NCBI GenBank assembly: GCA_031266555.1
Contig: JAISAU010000002.1
Coordinates: forward strand, 1-64,000
Length of the DNA: 64,000 nucleotides
From: Campylobacteraceae bacterium
GTDB lineage: Bacteria; Campylobacterota; Campylobacteria; Campylobacterales; Campylobacteraceae
Reading direction: 5' to 3'
The notes below the pieces were generated by a model that was not told the DNA's origin, ran no database searches, and saw nothing but the letters and a program-made list of their open reading frames with translations. The translations under genes and the position numbers were made by a program. Shown here in pieces: positions 63,294-64,000 of this stretch. Numbering within the stretch: the stretch's first letter is position 1; each line of letters starts with the position of its first letter.

Positions 63294-63331
63294 AAGTAAG
63301 TTCAAAAAACTAAAAAATTTTGAACCTACTT
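63294..63331 (-). terminator. Terminator after the ferredoxin gene
   Basis: AAGTAAGTTCAAAA (63294-63307) pairs with TTTTGAACCTACTT (63318-63331), with one mismatch. On the minus strand a T-rich tail follows, eight bases behind the ferredoxin stop. Confidence 0.7.
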
Positions 63332-63338
63332 GTAATAA

Positions 63339-63617
63339 TTACGATATGACGGCAGCAGCGCTCTCTCTCATATCGCTCGTTATATCGTCGCGCAAAGTGC
63401 TTCCGGCAGTATCCCAGACGATACAGCCCTCGCTTGGACATGCCGAAGCGCACGCCGGCTCATCGTTATGCCCCACACACTCAACACACTTGTCCGCAAA
63501 AACATAATATATACTCTCGCCTGTCGGATTATCGCTATCGTCAACGATAGCATTTACCGGACACTCGTCTATGCACGAACCGCAACTAATGCAAATATCT
63601 GTAATTTTAACTGCCAT
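63339..63617 (-). CDS. fdxA: 2[4Fe-4S] ferredoxin
   Basis: The 92-residue protein has two cluster motifs, CISCGSCIDECPVNAI near residue 9 and CVECVGHNDEPACASACPSE near residue 45. The C-terminal tail (TLRDDITSDMRESAAAVIS) is longer than in simple ferredoxins. GGAG precedes the ATG. It is divergent from the peroxiredoxin gene, a pairing also found in C. jejuni (fdxA next to ahpC/tsaA), where both respond to iron and peroxide. Confidence 0.93.
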   Translation of the reverse strand: MAVKITDICISCGSCIDECPVNAIVDDSDNPTGESIYYVFADKCVECVGHNDEPACASACPSEGCIVWDTAGSTLRDDITSDMRESAAAVIS

Positions 63618-63850
63618 ATTACTCTCCTAAAATTAGTATAGAGTTTAAGACTATATCAAACTCTTATTTAAATAGTTATTAAAAAGAAACATTGAACAAT
63701 TCTTTTGATAAACTAAACTTTGTATAGAAAAATCGTAAATACTTTAAAAAGATAGAATTTTAAAAAATAGATTTTTTGATTAAACTATTACTTATCATTA
63801 TACTGATATAATTTCCGAATTAATAAATTTTATTGAACTAAGGAGATTTT
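63618..63850. promoter_or_regulatory. Divergent promoter region of fdxA and the peroxiredoxin gene
   Basis: These 233 AT-rich bases hold the promoters of both genes. GATATAAT at about 63805-63812 is a good -10 box for the plus-strand gene. I see no perfect PerR or Fur dyad, though imperfect ATTATAAT-like words occur. Confidence 0.5.
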
Positions 63851-64000
63851 ATGTTGGTAACAAATAAAGCGCCTGATTTTACAGCTGCTGCGGTTTTAGG
63901 GGACAATCAAATAGTTGGAGATTTCAATCTCTATAAAAATTTCGGCGAAAAAGGAACGGTAGTATTTTTCTACCCTATGGATTTTACTTTCGTTTGTCCT
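63851..64000 (+). CDS. tsaA: 2-Cys peroxiredoxin (AhpC/TsaA), 5' part
   Basis: The first 50 residues are present: MLVTNKAPDFTAAAVLGDNQ and later EKGTVVFFYPMDFTFVCP, which ends with the peroxidatic Cys. The window stops there. AAGGAG precedes the ATG. The enzyme reduces hydrogen peroxide and organic peroxides. Its place next to fdxA matches C. jejuni. Confidence 0.93.
   Translation, partial: MLVTNKAPDFTAAAVLGDNQIVGDFNLYKNFGEKGTVVFFYPMDFTFVCP

Noticed and set aside
63618-63850. PerR or Fur box
   Set aside because: AT-rich words resemble one, but no clean dyad is present.

Overview
The window looks like a chromosomal segment of a member of Campylobacterota (former Epsilonproteobacteria). It is AT-rich. 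Its housekeeping blocks follow orders I know from Campylobacter jejuni: fabH-plsX-rpmF-yceD-ndk-fdxA-tsaA, folB-cosR/hsrA-fdxB-ppx, bamA-tyrA, gyrA next to a ComF/CtsW-like gene, and rplJ-rplL-rpoB-rpoC-rpsL-rpsG-fusA. rpoB and rpoC are separate genes, unlike the fused gene of Helicobacter. I cannot name the species.

Positions 1-10.7 kb form an accessory array of about 15 small genes, all on the minus strand, separated by GC-rich imperfect palindromes. The best of these (412-612 and 1350-1550) look like integron attC sites, and the outer arms of neighbouring sites match as expected for inserted gene cassettes. Several cassettes carry their own TTGACA-17/18-TATAAT promoter. The recognisable products (SMI1/KNR4, Imm22, DUF2262, a leucine-rich-repeat protein, Imm26-like and DUF6678-like proteins) are immunity proteins of the kind that neutralise polymorphic toxins. 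Several cassettes are broken by frameshifts or stops. No integrase is present, so the array reads as a CALIN-like bank of orphan immunity genes.

Positions 10.8-16.0 kb hold a three-gene surface-glycan (capsule-type) operon with a 15-bp poly-G tract just upstream of its first gene, a likely phase-variation site. Positions 16.3-34.4 kb are the translation/transcription core: fusA, rpsG, rpsL, rpoC, rpoB, rplL, rplJ, an unexpected AmiS/UreI-family channel gene, rplA, rplK, nusG, secE, trnW, rpmG, tuf and five more tRNAs. Positions 34.8-52.2 kb hold metabolic and regulatory genes: a radical SAM protein, hemE, yqhA, asd, gyrA, comF, a MerR-controlled locus with a decayed cupin gene, lepA plus a duplicated lepA tail, prsA, plsY, folB, an HsrA/CosR-type regulator paired with a histidine kinase, fdxB and ppx.

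Positions 52.4-56.1 kb are a second toxin-immunity region: an exported protein with a C-terminal toxin-like domain, followed by a row of immunity-type genes interleaved with short toxin-tail fragments. From 56.3 kb to the end come bamA, tyrA, yaaA, the lipid block plsX-fabH with rpmF and yceD, ndk, a ferredoxin and the start of a peroxiredoxin gene.

A palindromic octamer, TACATGTA, recurs about thirty times by eye across the whole window, mostly between genes and sometimes inside terminator-like inverted repeats. This resembles the behaviour of DNA uptake sequences.
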